From contig NZ_MVIM01000008.1 in the NCBI RefSeq assembly GCF_002086795.1, positions 124,001 through 188,000 of the forward strand: 64,000 bases of DNA, written 5' to 3'. The translations under genes and the position numbers were made by a program. The stretch comes from Mycolicibacterium tusciae (GTDB lineage Bacteria; Actinomycetota; Actinomycetes; Mycobacteriales; Mycobacteriaceae). A model generated the notes under the pieces. The model was not told where the DNA came from and ran no database searches. It saw nothing but the letters and a program-made list of their open reading frames with translations. This document shows, in pieces, positions 1 through 9,940 of the stretch. Position 1 is the stretch's first letter, and each line of letters begins with the position of its first letter.

Positions 1-1380
1 CACCGACTGTTACAGACGGGCGTGATGTGGAAGGACCTGGGCCTGGTCGTGGTCGACGAGGAGCAGCGGTTCGGCGTCGAGCACAAGGAGCACATCAAGT
101 CGATGCGCACTCATGTCGACGTGCTGACCATGAGCGCCACCCCGATTCCGCGCACGCTGGAGATGAGCCTGGCCGGCATCAGGGAGATGTCGACGATCCT
201 CACCCCGCCCGAGGAGCGCTATCCGGTGCTGACATACGTCGGCCCGCAGGACGACAAGCAGGTCGCCGCGGCGCTGCGCCGCGAGATGCTGCGCGACGGG
301 CAGGCTTTTTACATCCACAACCGGGTGCGCTCGATCGACCAGGCCGCCGCGAAGGTGAGCGCGCTGGTGCCCGAGGCCCGGGTCGCCGTCGCGCACGGGC
401 AGATGCCCGAGGAGCAGCTGGAGAGGACCGTCGAGGGCTTCTGGAACCGCGAGTTCGACATCCTCGTGTGCACCACGATCGTCGAGACCGGCCTGGACAT
501 CTCCAACGCCAACACACTGATCGTCGAGCGGGCCGACACATTCGGCCTGTCGCAATTGCATCAGCTGCGAGGACGGGTGGGCCGCAGCCGCGAACGCGGT
601 TACGCGTATTTCCTTTATCCGCCGGAGGTTCCGCTCACCGAAACCGCGTATGACCGGCTGGCCACGATCGCGCAGAACAATGAACTGGGCGCCGGGATGG
701 CGGTGGCGCTGAAGGACCTCGAAATCCGCGGTGCCGGAAACGTTCTCGGTGCCGAGCAGTCCGGTCACGTCGCCGGCGTCGGTTTCGACCTGTACGTGCG
801 GCTGGTCGGTGAGGCCGTCGAGGCCTACCGCGCCGCGGCGGACGGGAAAACGGTTCTGGCGCCTGAAGAACCGAAGGATGTGCGCATCGATCTGCCGGTC
901 GACGCGCATCTGCCGCCGGACTACATCGGCAGCGACCGATTGCGGTTGGAGGCCTACCGCAGGCTGGCGGCGGCGGCGGATGAGGGCGCGGTGAGCTCCG
1001 TCATTGAAGAGCTCGTCGACCGGTACGGCCCGCTGCCCGAACCCGCGCGTCGGTTGGTCGCGGTGGCGCGCCTGCGATTGCTGTGTAAGCACTATGGCGT
1101 GACCGAGATGAGCACAGTGTCGGAAGCCACACTGAAGCTGTCGCCGTTGCAGTTGGTGGATTCGCAGCAGCTGCGGCTCAAGCGGCTCTACCCGAGTGCG
1201 GCGTACCGCGCGACGACGTCGACGGTGCAGGTACCCATACCCCGTGCGGGTGGCGGTGTCGCCGCGCCGCGGATCCGCGACCTCGAACTGCTACAGATGG
1301 CCGCCGACCTGCTCCTGGCCTTGGACGGAAAGCCCCAGGGGAGCGTCGACATTATTTCTGGCTTGGTTTCGACGGTCTAA
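1..1380 (+). CDS. mfd: Transcription-repair coupling factor Mfd, C-terminal part (5' end outside window)
   Basis: The reading frame is open from base 1, so this is the last ~459 residues of Mfd, which is about 1,200 residues in mycobacteria. Mfd is a superfamily 2 translocase that removes RNA polymerase stalled at lesions and recruits UvrA. Visible parts are the Walker B/DEAD-like DEEQ motif near residue 19, the SAT motif (MSATPIPRT), the helicase C lobe with QLRGRVGRS, and the C-terminal TRCF domain ([12 protein letters not shown] followed by the UvrA-binding-occluding module). It ends with TAA at 1380. Gene order (mfd then mazG, lpqU, eno) matches Rv1020-Rv1023. Identification is secure; only the start is missing. 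Confidence 0.97.
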   Translation, partial: HRLLQTGVMWKDLGLVVVDEEQRFGVEHKEHIKSMRTHVDVLTMSATPIPRTLEMSLAGIREMSTILTPPEERYPVLTYVGPQDDKQVAAALRREMLRDGQAFYIHNRVRSIDQAAAKVSALVPEARVAVAHGQMPEEQLERTVEGFWNREFDILVCTTIVETGLDISNANTLIVERADTFGLSQLHQLRGRVGRSRERGYAYFLYPPEVPLTETAYDRLATIAQNNELGAGMAVALKDLEIRGAGNVLGAEQSGHVAGVGFDLYVRLVGEAVEAYRAAADGKTVLAPEEPKDVRIDLPVDAHLPPDYIGSDRLRLEAYRRLAAAADEGAVSSVIEELVDRYGPLPEPARRLVAVARLRLLCKHYGVTEMSTVSEATLKLSPLQLVDSQQLRLKRLYPSAAYRATTSTVQVPIPRAGGGVAAPRIRDLELLQMAADLLLALDGKPQGSVDIISGLVSTV

Positions 1381-1622
1381 ACCCCTGGTCGCCGCGGCGT
1401 TTCGTTGCTGCACAGCGGCTTTGGATCGGCAGTCCCTGTTAACGCACGGGGGTGCCGATCCGACATACGAGTCGGGGGGTCAAGGTGTTGCATTGTCGTC
1501 TATACCGAGGGCGGCGAGATCGCTGGACAGAGGCGGTCGCGCAATTTCCTAAACCGATACATCACGCGATTACCACCGAGCTGGTTGGTGCGGTCGTGTG
1601 ATCGCAAGGCGAAGGAGTCGAT

Positions 1623-2108
1623 ATGAACTTCAAGAAGATGGCAATAACCACCACGATGACCGGTGCACTCGGACTCGGCGCGCTCGGCCTTGGCGCAGGG
1701 CTCGCGCAGGCTGTGCCGCAGCCGCCGATTCCCGTCCCGGGTATTCCGCACATTCCTGATGTGAACGTGCCTGCGGTCAACGTTCCTGATGTGAACGTGC
1801 CTGCGGTCAACGTTCCCGATGTGAACGTGCCTGCGGTCAACGTGCCCGCGGTCAACGTTCCCGATGTGAATGTGCCGAGCGTGCAGTTCCCTGAGGTGGA
1901 CAACTACTTCCGGCTGCCGGTCGGACACATTCCGCCAGGACAGCTGAAGAACTCGCCGTTCATCAACGGGGTGGCGAATCCCTTCTTCAACATCCCGCCG
2001 GGGCAGCTGAAGAAGATGTCGACGGTGAACGGGATCGTCAACCCGTTCTTCGATGAGGCCCCGGGCCACTGGACGCTGCCGGATGACGTGTTCCCGCCGG
2101 AGTCCTGA
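1623..2108 (+). CDS. Small exported protein with VNVP pentapeptide repeats
   Basis: A 161-residue protein preceded by AAGGAG about 6 nt upstream of ATG. Residues 1-31 form a signal peptide (Lys-rich start, Gly/Leu/Ala core, cleavage after AQA). The mature part is Pro-rich. Residues ~45-84 hold eight tandem pentapeptides of the form (D/A)VNVP, followed by a degenerate SVQFP. Residues ~98-143 hold two copies of an IPPGQLK...NG..NPFF module. No enzyme motif or cysteine is visible. It is probably a secreted or cell-wall-associated structural protein. It sits alone between mfd and mazG, a position not occupied in M. tuberculosis, and is followed by a strong hairpin. I do not recognise a named family. 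Confidence 0.85.
   Translation: MNFKKMAITTTMTGALGLGALGLGAGLAQAVPQPPIPVPGIPHIPDVNVPAVNVPDVNVPAVNVPDVNVPAVNVPAVNVPDVNVPSVQFPEVDNYFRLPVGHIPPGQLKNSPFINGVANPFFNIPPGQLKKMSTVNGIVNPFFDEAPGHWTLPDDVFPPES
1755..1874 (+). repeat. In-frame tandem repeat, 15-nt unit mostly as 30-nt dimers
   Basis: Three 30-nt units starting at 1755, 1785 and 1815, each coding DVNVPAVNVP, are followed by two single 15-nt units. The copies differ only at a few third positions, for example CCTGAT versus CCCGAT, which suggests recent expansion by slippage or unequal crossover. Repeat number is probably variable between strains. Confidence 0.9.
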
Positions 2109-2126
2109 GTCGCCCGACGTGACTCG

Positions 2127-2158
2127 ATGGCCGCTCCGCCTCCGGGCGGGGCGGCCAT
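2127..2158 (+). terminator. Strong hairpin after the VNVP-repeat gene
   Basis: A 14-bp inverted repeat with one G-T pair and a TCCG loop, beginning ATGGCCGCTCC and ending GGGGCGGCCAT, lies 19 nt after the stop codon. There is no U-tract, as is usual for mycobacterial terminators. Confidence 0.75.
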
Positions 2159-2275
2159 CCCCGCATCAGGACCGCGGAGTGCAGCGCTACCGGTTCTCAC
2201 CAGGCGGGTCCAGTCTGGCAGTGTTGGTATAACCGAGATCAACGGTCTCACAGAACGCGTGAGGGGGTCGAGCCG

Positions 2276-3304
2276 ATGACCGTCGTTTTGGTCGATCCGC
2301 GCCGCCCCTCATTGGTGCCGGTCGAGGCGATCGATCTGCTTGCCGGAGACGTCCAGTACACCGAAGAGATGCCGGTTCGGGTGCCGTGGTCGCTGCCCGC
2401 GGCCAGGCCCGCGTACGGCGGCGAGGATGCGCCGGTGCTGCTGTCGTCAGACCCGGAGCACCCCGCGGTCAAGGCGCGACTGGCGGCCGGTGACCGACTC
2501 ATCGAGGCGCCCGGCGCCTCGGCTGGTGAGCGGTTGGTGGATGCCGTGGCAATGATGGACAAGTTGCGCACGTCGGGACCCTGGGAATCGCAGCAGACCC
2601 ACGATTCGCTGCGCCGCTATCTACTCGAGGAGACCTACGAGGTCTTCGACGCGGTGCGCAGCGGCAATGCCGACGAGTTGCGCGACGAACTCGGAGATGT
2701 GTTGCTGCAGGTGCTTTTTCACGCCCGCATTGCGGAGGACGCGCCTGAGCGCCCGTTCTCGATCGACGACGTGGCGGACTCGCTGATCCGCAAGCTCGTC
2801 AATCGCGTGCCCGCGGTGCTCGCCGGTGAAGAGATCTCACTGGAAGATCAGCTCGCGCAGTGGGAAGAGCGCAAAGCCTTGGAGCGGTCGAAAAAGGGCG
2901 TCCGCTCCGCGATGGACAACGTGCCGACCGGCCAACCCGCACTGGCCTTGGCGCAGAAGGTGCTCGAGCGGGCGACCGCGGCCGGTGTACCCGCCGACCT
3001 GATTCCGAAATCCATGACATCGGTCAGCGTGGCCCCACACGTCGACACCGAGAGCGCATTGCGTTCGTCGGTGCTGGAGTTCATGGACACCGTCCGCACG
3101 ACCGAATTCGCGGTCGCCGCGGACCGGCGCGGGGCGGACGTGCCCGAAGAACTCGACGTCGCGTCGCTCGGCGACGTCACCGAGCAGGAGTGGCGAGCAC
3201 ACTGGCCCGGTCCCGCCCACGCCCCGGCCGAGGTCCCTAGTAACGAGAATGACGGTGAACTGGAAGATCAAGTAATGATCCCGCTGAACCGGGATTCGGC
3301 GTAG
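2276..3304 (+). CDS. mazG: Nucleoside triphosphate pyrophosphohydrolase MazG
   Basis: A 342-residue all-alpha NTP pyrophosphatase that hydrolyses (d)NTPs, including oxidised nucleotides, to the monophosphate and PPi. The MazG core is at residues ~100-180, with the metal-binding EExxE and ExxD elements in LLEETYEVFDA and LRDELGDVLLQ. The N-terminal ~90-residue extension (VVLVDPRRP...VPVEAIDLL) matches the mycobacterial form, which supports the ATG at 2276. Context mfd-mazG-lpqU-eno equals Rv1020-Rv1023. The C-terminal ~100 residues (TSVSV, TEQEWLAHWP-type) are also typical of mycobacterial MazG. Confidence 0.95.
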   Translation: MTVVLVDPRRPSLVPVEAIDLLAGDVQYTEEMPVRVPWSLPAARPAYGGEDAPVLLSSDPEHPAVKARLAAGDRLIEAPGASAGERLVDAVAMMDKLRTSGPWESQQTHDSLRRYLLEETYEVFDAVRSGNADELRDELGDVLLQVLFHARIAEDAPERPFSIDDVADSLIRKLVNRVPAVLAGEEISLEDQLAQWEERKALERSKKGVRSAMDNVPTGQPALALAQKVLERATAAGVPADLIPKSMTSVSVAPHVDTESALRSSVLEFMDTVRTTEFAVAADRRGADVPEELDVASLGDVTEQEWRAHWPGPAHAPAEVPSNENDGELEDQVMIPLNRDSA

Positions 3305-3383
3305 GAGGCGTCGGCCGCGCCTTCCCACCATGCCTTGAGCGCGTGGGACGATGGCATGACCGAGGTTGGTTTGAGGGAGTTTG

Positions 3384-4127
3384 GTGTCGCGCGTGCGTTG
3401 GCTGCGAGCGGTCGCGGTATTGGGAGCGACAGCGCTGATCATGGCTTCGAGCTGTTCATGGCAGGTGGGCACCCCGATTCCGGAGGGGGTGCCACCGCCA
3501 GCGGGCGACGCTGTGCCAAAAATCGACACCCACGCCGACGGGCGTCCCGCCGATCAGCTGCGCCAGTGGGCGGCCGAACGTGCCCCTGCGCTGGGGATGC
3601 CCATTGCGGCGCTGGAGGCCTACGCCTATGCGGCCCGGGTTGCCGAGGTGGAGAACCCCGACTGCCACCTGGAGTGGACAACGCTGGCAGGTATCGGGGA
3701 GGTGGAAAGCCACCACGGCACGTTCCGCGGCGCGACGATCGCCGAGAACGGTGACGTCACCCCGCCGATCCGTGGTGTCCGCCTGGACGGCACCAACGGC
3801 AACCTCGAGATCTTCGACAGCGAGGGCGTCAGCCACGACGAGCAACAGGACGCGGAGTCCGTCCACGCCCGCGCGATGGGCCCGATGCAGTTCATTCCTG
3901 ACACCTGGAAGCTCTACGGCGTCGACGCCAACAACGACGGGGTCATCAGCCCGGACAACTTCGACGATGCCGCGCTGTCGGCGGCCGGTTACCTGTGCTG
4001 GCGGGGCAAGGACTTGGCCACACCCCGGGGCTGGATGGATGCCCTGCGGGCCTACAACCATTCCGACCAGTACGCGCGCACCGTGCGCGACTGGGCGACG
4101 GCCTACGCCGACGGACACCCCCTCTAA
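3384..4127 (+). CDS. lpqU: Lytic murein transglycosylase, LpqU type
   Basis: About 247 residues, SLT-like transglycosylase that would cleave peptidoglycan to 1,6-anhydro-muropeptides outside the membrane. An N-terminal hydrophobic segment ends in MASSC, a poor but possible lipobox; the M. tuberculosis counterpart (Rv1022) is named as a lipoprotein. The catalytic domain contains GIGEVESHHG (catalytic Glu in GEVES), MGPMQFIPDTW and AAGYLCW, the usual E/GPMQF/AA motifs of this family. Start: GTG at 3384 fits the GAGGGAG at 3373-3379; a TTG three bases upstream is the alternative. It lies between mazG and eno as in M. tuberculosis. Confidence 0.88.
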   Translation: MSRVRWLRAVAVLGATALIMASSCSWQVGTPIPEGVPPPAGDAVPKIDTHADGRPADQLRQWAAERAPALGMPIAALEAYAYAARVAEVENPDCHLEWTTLAGIGEVESHHGTFRGATIAENGDVTPPIRGVRLDGTNGNLEIFDSEGVSHDEQQDAESVHARAMGPMQFIPDTWKLYGVDANNDGVISPDNFDDAALSAAGYLCWRGKDLATPRGWMDALRAYNHSDQYARTVRDWATAYADGHPL

Positions 4128-4155
4128 ACACGCCGGTTCTCGGCGCAACCTCTAG

Positions 4156-5490
<1,335 letters not shown>

Positions 5491-5493
5491 CCC

Positions 5494-6177
5494 GTGCCAG
5501 AAGCGAAGCGGCCCGACCCCAAGCGGCGATCCCCGACTTCTCGACCTGGGAAGTCGGGTAAGTCCGAGGCAACGCGGGGCCGTCCGCGGAGCACGTCGCC
5601 CGTACGTCGCGAGCAGCGAATCACCGAGCCGCGGCCGGCGCCGGAGGCGCAAGCCGCCGAACCGAAAGACGCCGCCGACTCGATCCGTAAATCCATCGTG
5701 GTGGCCGCCGAGCAGCAGTCCGAGCAACGGTTCGGGTCCGCGGCGCGGCGTGCCGCCATCCTGGCGGCGGTGATCTGCGTGCTGACGCTGACCATCGCGG
5801 GGCCGGTGCGCACCTATTTCGGGCAGCGCACCGAGATGAAACAACTGAAAGCGACCGAGGAACAACTGCGCGCACAGATCGCCGACCTGGAACAGCAGAA
5901 GGTCAAGCTGGCCGACCCGGTGTTCGTCGCCGCGCAGGCGCGTGAACGCCTCGGATTCGTGATGCCCGGCGAGATTCCGTACCAGGTGCAGCTTCCGCCA
6001 GGCAGCGCGGTGCCGACGATGCCCGGCGTGGAACCGGCCACCGTCGACCCCGACCAGCCCTGGTACACCGCGCTGTGGAGCACCATCGCCGAGAAGCCCT
6101 ACGGTGTCGCGCCGGCACCGACGCCCGCGCCTCCTGCGCCCGCACCGCCGAACAATGCGCCCCCTCCCGGTGGTTGA
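5494..6177 (+). CDS. ftsB: FtsB/DivIC-family septum formation initiator
   Basis: 227 residues. A basic, Pro/Arg-rich cytoplasmic N-terminus (~85 residues) is followed by one transmembrane segment (ILAAVICVLTLTIAG, ~90-108), then a coiled coil with leucine heptads (MKQLKATEEQLRAQIADLE) and the conserved AQARERLGFVMPGEIPY of the FtsB/DivIC fold. The tail is Pro/Ala-rich. The protein should be the divisome member that pairs with FtsL and FtsQ. GTG start 3 nt after the eno stop; the M. tuberculosis counterpart is Rv1024. The 3' end overlaps the next gene. Confidence 0.88.
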   Translation: MPEAKRPDPKRRSPTSRPGKSGKSEATRGRPRSTSPVRREQRITEPRPAPEAQAAEPKDAADSIRKSIVVAAEQQSEQRFGSAARRAAILAAVICVLTLTIAGPVRTYFGQRTEMKQLKATEEQLRAQIADLEQQKVKLADPVFVAAQARERLGFVMPGEIPYQVQLPPGSAVPTMPGVEPATVDPDQPWYTALWSTIAEKPYGVAPAPTPAPPAPAPPNNAPPPGG

Positions 6178-6664
6178 CCCGGCGGATCTGGAGGCGGTCG
6201 CGGCGCAGCTGGGTCGGGAACCCCGCGGTGTCCTCGAGATCGTCTACCGGTGTCCCAATGGCGAGCCCGGCGTCGTCAAGACGGCGCCGAAGCTGCCCGA
6301 CGGCACACCTTTTCCGACGCTCTACTACCTGACCCACCCGGCGCTGACCGCCGCGGCCAGCCGGCTCGAATCGTCGGGTCTGATGCGGGAGATGACGGAG
6401 CGTATGCAGGAGGACCCGGAACTCGCCGCCGCGTATCGCAGGGCGCACGAGTCGTACCTCGCCGAGCGGGATGCGATAGAACCTTTGGGCACAACGTTTT
6501 CCGGCGGCGGCATGCCCGATCGGGTGAAGTGCCTACACGTGGTGATCGCCCACGCGCTGGCCAAGGGGCCGGGTGTCAACCCGTTCGGTGACGAGGCGTT
6601 GGCGGTGCTGGCCGGCGAACCGGCGATGGCGGGAATTCTGGAACGGGAGACGTGGAGCGTATGA
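6155..6664 (+). CDS. DUF501 family protein
   Basis: A ~169-residue conserved actinobacterial protein matching the position and sequence style of Rv1025. Conserved pieces are LGREPRGVLEIVYRCPNGEP near the start and GGMPDRVKCLHVVIAHAL, which brings a Cys and His together as in the family. The function is unknown; it is nearly always between an FtsB-like gene and ppx. ATG 6155 overlaps the ftsB stop by 23 nt; GTG 6170, with an 8-nt overlap, is an alternative. Translational coupling with both neighbours is likely. Confidence 0.88.
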   Translation: MRPLPVVDPADLEAVAAQLGREPRGVLEIVYRCPNGEPGVVKTAPKLPDGTPFPTLYYLTHPALTAAASRLESSGLMREMTERMQEDPELAAAYRRAHESYLAERDAIEPLGTTFSGGGMPDRVKCLHVVIAHALAKGPGVNPFGDEALAVLAGEPAMAGILERETWSV

Positions 6665-6668
6665 GCGC

Positions 6669-7607
6669 ATGAGCAGGGTCGGCGCCATCGACTGCGGCAC
6701 GAATTCGATTCGGCTACTGATCGCCGACACCGACGGGGGCAAGCTGGTAGATGTGCATCGAGAGATGCGGATCGTCAGGCTGGGTCAAGGCGTCGACGCC
6801 ACAGGGCAATTCGCTTCCGAGGCACTGGACCGCACCAGGGTAGCGCTCACGGACTACGCCGAGCTGCTGCGTACGTATGACGTGCCGACGGTGCGGATGG
6901 TCGCCACCTCCGCGACGCGCGATGCGTCGAACCGCGACGTGTTCTTCGCGATGACCGCGGAGGTTCTCGGCGCTGTGGTGCCGGGTGCTGTCGCCGAGGT
7001 GATCACCGGGACCGAGGAGGCCGAGCTGTCGTTCCGCGGTGCGGTCAACGAATTGGACACGGCCGACGGACCTTTCGTCGTCGTCGACCTCGGCGGCGGA
7101 TCCACCGAAGTGGTGCTCGGAGTGCGCGATGTGGAGGCCGGCTTCTCCGCCGACATCGGCTGTGTGCGGCTCACCGAGCGGTGCCTGCATTCCGACCCGC
7201 CGGCCCCTGCGGAGGTCGCCGCGGCACGGGAGGTCGTCCGTGATGGGTTGGGGCAGGCGTTCGGCGTGGTGCCCGTCGAACGCGCGCGCACATGGGTCGG
7301 GGTGGCCGGCACCATGACGACCGTGTCGGCGCTGGCGCACAAGATGGCGACCTACGATTCCGAGGCGATTCACTTGTCCCGCGTCGGTTTCAACGATTTG
7401 TTGCCTGTGTGCGATGAGCTGATCGCGATGACGCGGGCCCAACGCGCCGCGTTGGGTCCGATGCACGAGGGCAGGGTGGATGTCATCGGCGGTGGCGCGA
7501 TCATCGTCGAGGAGCTGGCGTATGCGCTGGGTCAGCGGGCCGGCATCGACGAACTGGTGGTCAGCGAGCACGACATTCTCGACGGCATCGCGCTGTCGAT
7601 CGCCTAG
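6669..7607 (+). CDS. ppx: Exopolyphosphatase / guanosine pentaphosphate phosphohydrolase family (Ppx/GppA)
   Basis: 312 residues, single-module Ppx/GppA of the ASKHA superfamily, which trims polyphosphate or pppGpp. Visible motifs are the phosphate-1 loop DCGTNSIRLL, TSATRDASNRDVF, GTEEAELSF and the phosphate-2 loop VVDLGGGSTEVV. The length matches Rv1026, called ppx2 in M. tuberculosis. The ATG at 6669 begins MSRVGAIDCG and lies 4 nt after the DUF501 stop; earlier in-frame starts would add residues that overlap the upstream gene. It closes the eno-ftsB-DUF501-ppx unit. Confidence 0.93.
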   Translation: MSRVGAIDCGTNSIRLLIADTDGGKLVDVHREMRIVRLGQGVDATGQFASEALDRTRVALTDYAELLRTYDVPTVRMVATSATRDASNRDVFFAMTAEVLGAVVPGAVAEVITGTEEAELSFRGAVNELDTADGPFVVVDLGGGSTEVVLGVRDVEAGFSADIGCVRLTERCLHSDPPAPAEVAAAREVVRDGLGQAFGVVPVERARTWVGVAGTMTTVSALAHKMATYDSEAIHLSRVGFNDLLPVCDELIAMTRAQRAALGPMHEGRVDVIGGGAIIVEELAYALGQRAGIDELVVSEHDILDGIALSIA

Positions 7608-7630
7608 CTTCGTGCGACGTTTTGCGTCGG

Positions 7631-9493
7631 TTACGGCGCCCGTTGGGGGCGCCAGGAGTGCAGCTGCGGCAGCAACGCGTTTTTCTTGTAATGGTGCTCG
7701 GCCATCCTGCGCAGGATGTCGTCGAGCACAACAACCGCGTCATCGATGTGTGTGCCCTTGTTGAGCATCACGCACTCGGCGCGCTCACCCATCGCGGCAT
7801 CGCTGATTTCGGCGCGGGATGGCAGTCCGTTCTTCGCGAGTTGTTCAAGCACCTGGGTGGCCCAGATCACCGGCAGGTGCGCCGCTTCGCATAGCCACAG
7901 AATCTCTTCCTGCAATTCGGCCAGCCGTTCGTAGCCCACCTCGACCGCGAGGTCACCGCGCGCGATCATCACCCCGATGCGCGGCCGGCGCATCGCGGTC
8001 AGCAGCAATCGCGGTAGGCGCTCGAACGCTTGCCGTGTCTCGATCTTCAGCACGATGCCGAGGTGGTCGCCGCCAAGCCGGCGCAGCGCGTCGTTCAGCT
8101 GAACAACATCGGACGTATCTCGCAGGAACGACACGTCGACGACATCGGCGATATCCACCACCGTGGCCAGGTCAGCGATGTCCTTCTCGGTCAACGCCGG
8201 TACCGGCAGCCGGGTGTCCGGCAAATTTATGCCCTTGGCCGCGCGGAGCCGGGAACCGTCCGGCGCGGCGTGATCGATGCGTACCCCGAGCACGTCGCGG
8301 TTGACCGACACGATCTCACCGCCGATGCGGCCGTCGTCGAAATGGATCTTCTCGCCGACTAGAGCGTTGTCGAATACCTCGGGAAGCGTGCAGCCGATTC
8401 TCGGTACGCCCTCGGTGTCGACGGCCGTCGGCGAGCAGTCACGGGTCAGTTGCAGAATGTCGCCCCGGCGCAGCTGCAGATATTGCTCCCGGGCAGGCAA
8501 GAGCCCCAGCTCGACCGCATCGTCAGAGTGCTCGACGTGCAGGAGGGTGTGGGCGGCCAGATACGTGGTCTTGCGCGTGGTCGCGATGAGTCCCGCAGCA
8601 TTGTCATCGGATCTCGTCAGCACAAGGTGCCGCTTCGCGCCTCGGGTGTCGTAAAGGGCGACGACGTCACCGTCTCCTCTGCGGCTAAGCCACTGTGCAG
8701 GTACAGGCAGTATCTGCATGCCGGGCTCGGGTGGGTCGGTCGGGCCGTCGGCGGCGGTCAGCCAGGCTCGCGCCGGTGCGATGACGTGGCCGAGGGCGTC
8801 GCGGTGAGGCCGGAGCTTGACGACGCGGGGCCCGGACTGGATCGGTCCGGTGCGCAGCTTCGGGCCGGCGAGGTCCATCGCGACGAGGCAGCATCGGCCG
8901 GTCATTGTGCTGGCGTGTCGCACATGGCGGGCCATGGCCCGCCACGCGTCGGCGTCGTCATGCGCGCAGTTGATGCGGGCGACGTTCATGCCGCACTCGA
9001 CCAGTCCGCGGACGAGGTCAGGGTCCGTCGCTGCCTCCGACGGCAGCGTGACCATGATGCGGGTCTCACGACCGGGTGGGGCCGGCCCGAGAAGCTTGAC
9101 AACTCGTTGCCGCAATAGTTCGCGACCCTCTTCTGCGCTGACCGCGGCAGGTTCGGGGGGACGCCAGGTGTCTCCCATCATGGCGATGACCGCAGATCGG
9201 ACAAGCCGCAGCGTGGCCTCGACATGTGGTTCGCTGCGGCCTAACGACGACAAGCCGAAGGCGCCCAGCCGCGCCTGCAAGTCGCGCAGGTCGTGTTGCC
9301 GAATCGCCCAGTAGTGCACGATGTTTCGCGCACTGGCGCGAAACTCTGGTGCCACGGCGGGCAGCCAGTCCGACCACTCTTGTTCCGCCGTCTCGAGTCT
9401 CGCTAGCAGGTCGTCAAGCCGTGCAAGCAAACGGACCAGTTCGCGGTCGGTCGGGTCGTCACGGGCCAGCAGACCGGGCTCATGTAACGACAT
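7631..9493 (-). CDS. Pyruvate kinase-like protein with an N-terminal helical extension
   Basis: 620 residues against ~470 for standard pyruvate kinase. Residues 1-~130 are a charged alpha-helical region unrelated to the enzyme. From ~140 the TIM-barrel core is recognisable: RIMVTLPSE, MNVARINCAHDD, MDLAGPKLRTG, IGVMIARGDLAVEVG, ATQVLEQLAKNG and PSRAEISDAAMG. The usual MLSGET is replaced by MLNKGTH, and the protein stops ~30 residues later, so the C-terminal allosteric domain is absent. Whether it makes ATP from PEP or has another activity cannot be told. It converges on ppx and is separate from a normal pykA-type gene. The family occurs in various bacteria as a second, long PK-like protein. 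Confidence 0.85.
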   Translation of the reverse strand: MSLHEPGLLARDDPTDRELVRLLARLDDLLARLETAEQEWSDWLPAVAPEFRASARNIVHYWAIRQHDLRDLQARLGAFGLSSLGRSEPHVEATLRLVRSAVIAMMGDTWRPPEPAAVSAEEGRELLRQRVVKLLGPAPPGRETRIMVTLPSEAATDPDLVRGLVECGMNVARINCAHDDADAWRAMARHVRHASTMTGRCCLVAMDLAGPKLRTGPIQSGPRVVKLRPHRDALGHVIAPARAWLTAADGPTDPPEPGMQILPVPAQWLSRRGDGDVVALYDTRGAKRHLVLTRSDDNAAGLIATTRKTTYLAAHTLLHVEHSDDAVELGLLPAREQYLQLRRGDILQLTRDCSPTAVDTEGVPRIGCTLPEVFDNALVGEKIHFDDGRIGGEIVSVNRDVLGVRIDHAAPDGSRLRAAKGINLPDTRLPVPALTEKDIADLATVVDIADVVDVSFLRDTSDVVQLNDALRRLGGDHLGIVLKIETRQAFERLPRLLLTAMRRPRIGVMIARGDLAVEVGYERLAELQEEILWLCEAAHLPVIWATQVLEQLAKNGLPSRAEISDAAMGERAECVMLNKGTHIDDAVVVLDDILRRMAEHHYKKNALLPQLHSWRPQRAP

Positions 9494-9571
9494 GAACGCA
9501 CGCTATCGGCCACGGGTTACCGGCCGATGAACACCGACGCGGACCTTAGGCACTCGTCAATCGGATCGGCG

Positions 9572-9853
9572 CTACCGGGCAGACCAGATCGCGGCGAAGC
9601 GGTGGTCGAGCGCGGCGATCATGCGGTCCAGGTCGCGGAGTTCGGTCTCGTTGGCGCGGATGTCTCGACGCAGCTGGCTGATGGCCAACGCATCTGACCG
9701 GATGGACATGCCATTCAGTTTCCGGGTCTGTCGCACGAGTTCGGCGGCGATCAGCGCCCGCTGATCGACCAGCGCGCCGCGGAAGTACCTCGCCTGTAGC
9801 GAATCGGACGCCTGCTTCGCGGCGTAGTCGAAAGGCACAGTCGGAGTTGCCAC
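9572..9853 (-). CDS. Small helical protein of unknown function
   Basis: A 93-residue charged protein predicted almost wholly alpha-helical, with an Arg/Glu/Leu-rich C-terminal half (QLRRDIRANETELRDLDRMI) that could form a coiled coil. It has no signal peptide, cysteine or known motif. The start would be GTG 9853 without a clear ribosome binding site; shorter starts are possible. It sits between the PK-like gene and the enoyl-CoA hydratase gene on the same strand. Confidence 0.6.
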   Translation of the reverse strand: MATPTVPFDYAAKQASDSLQARYFRGALVDQRALIAAELVRQTRKLNGMSIRSDALAISQLRRDIRANETELRDLDRMIAALDHRFAAIWSAR

Positions 9854-9940
9854 GTCAAAACCGTAACCGAGCTTAGGTTCGCTGGCCTACTTCCCGGGCA
9901 AATAAGTGACCGACGTCGCCGCGGTCGGCTGCAAATATCG

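Noticed and set aside
1755..1874. Short tandem repeat considered as CRISPR
   Set aside because: Units are contiguous with no spacers and lie in frame within a coding sequence.
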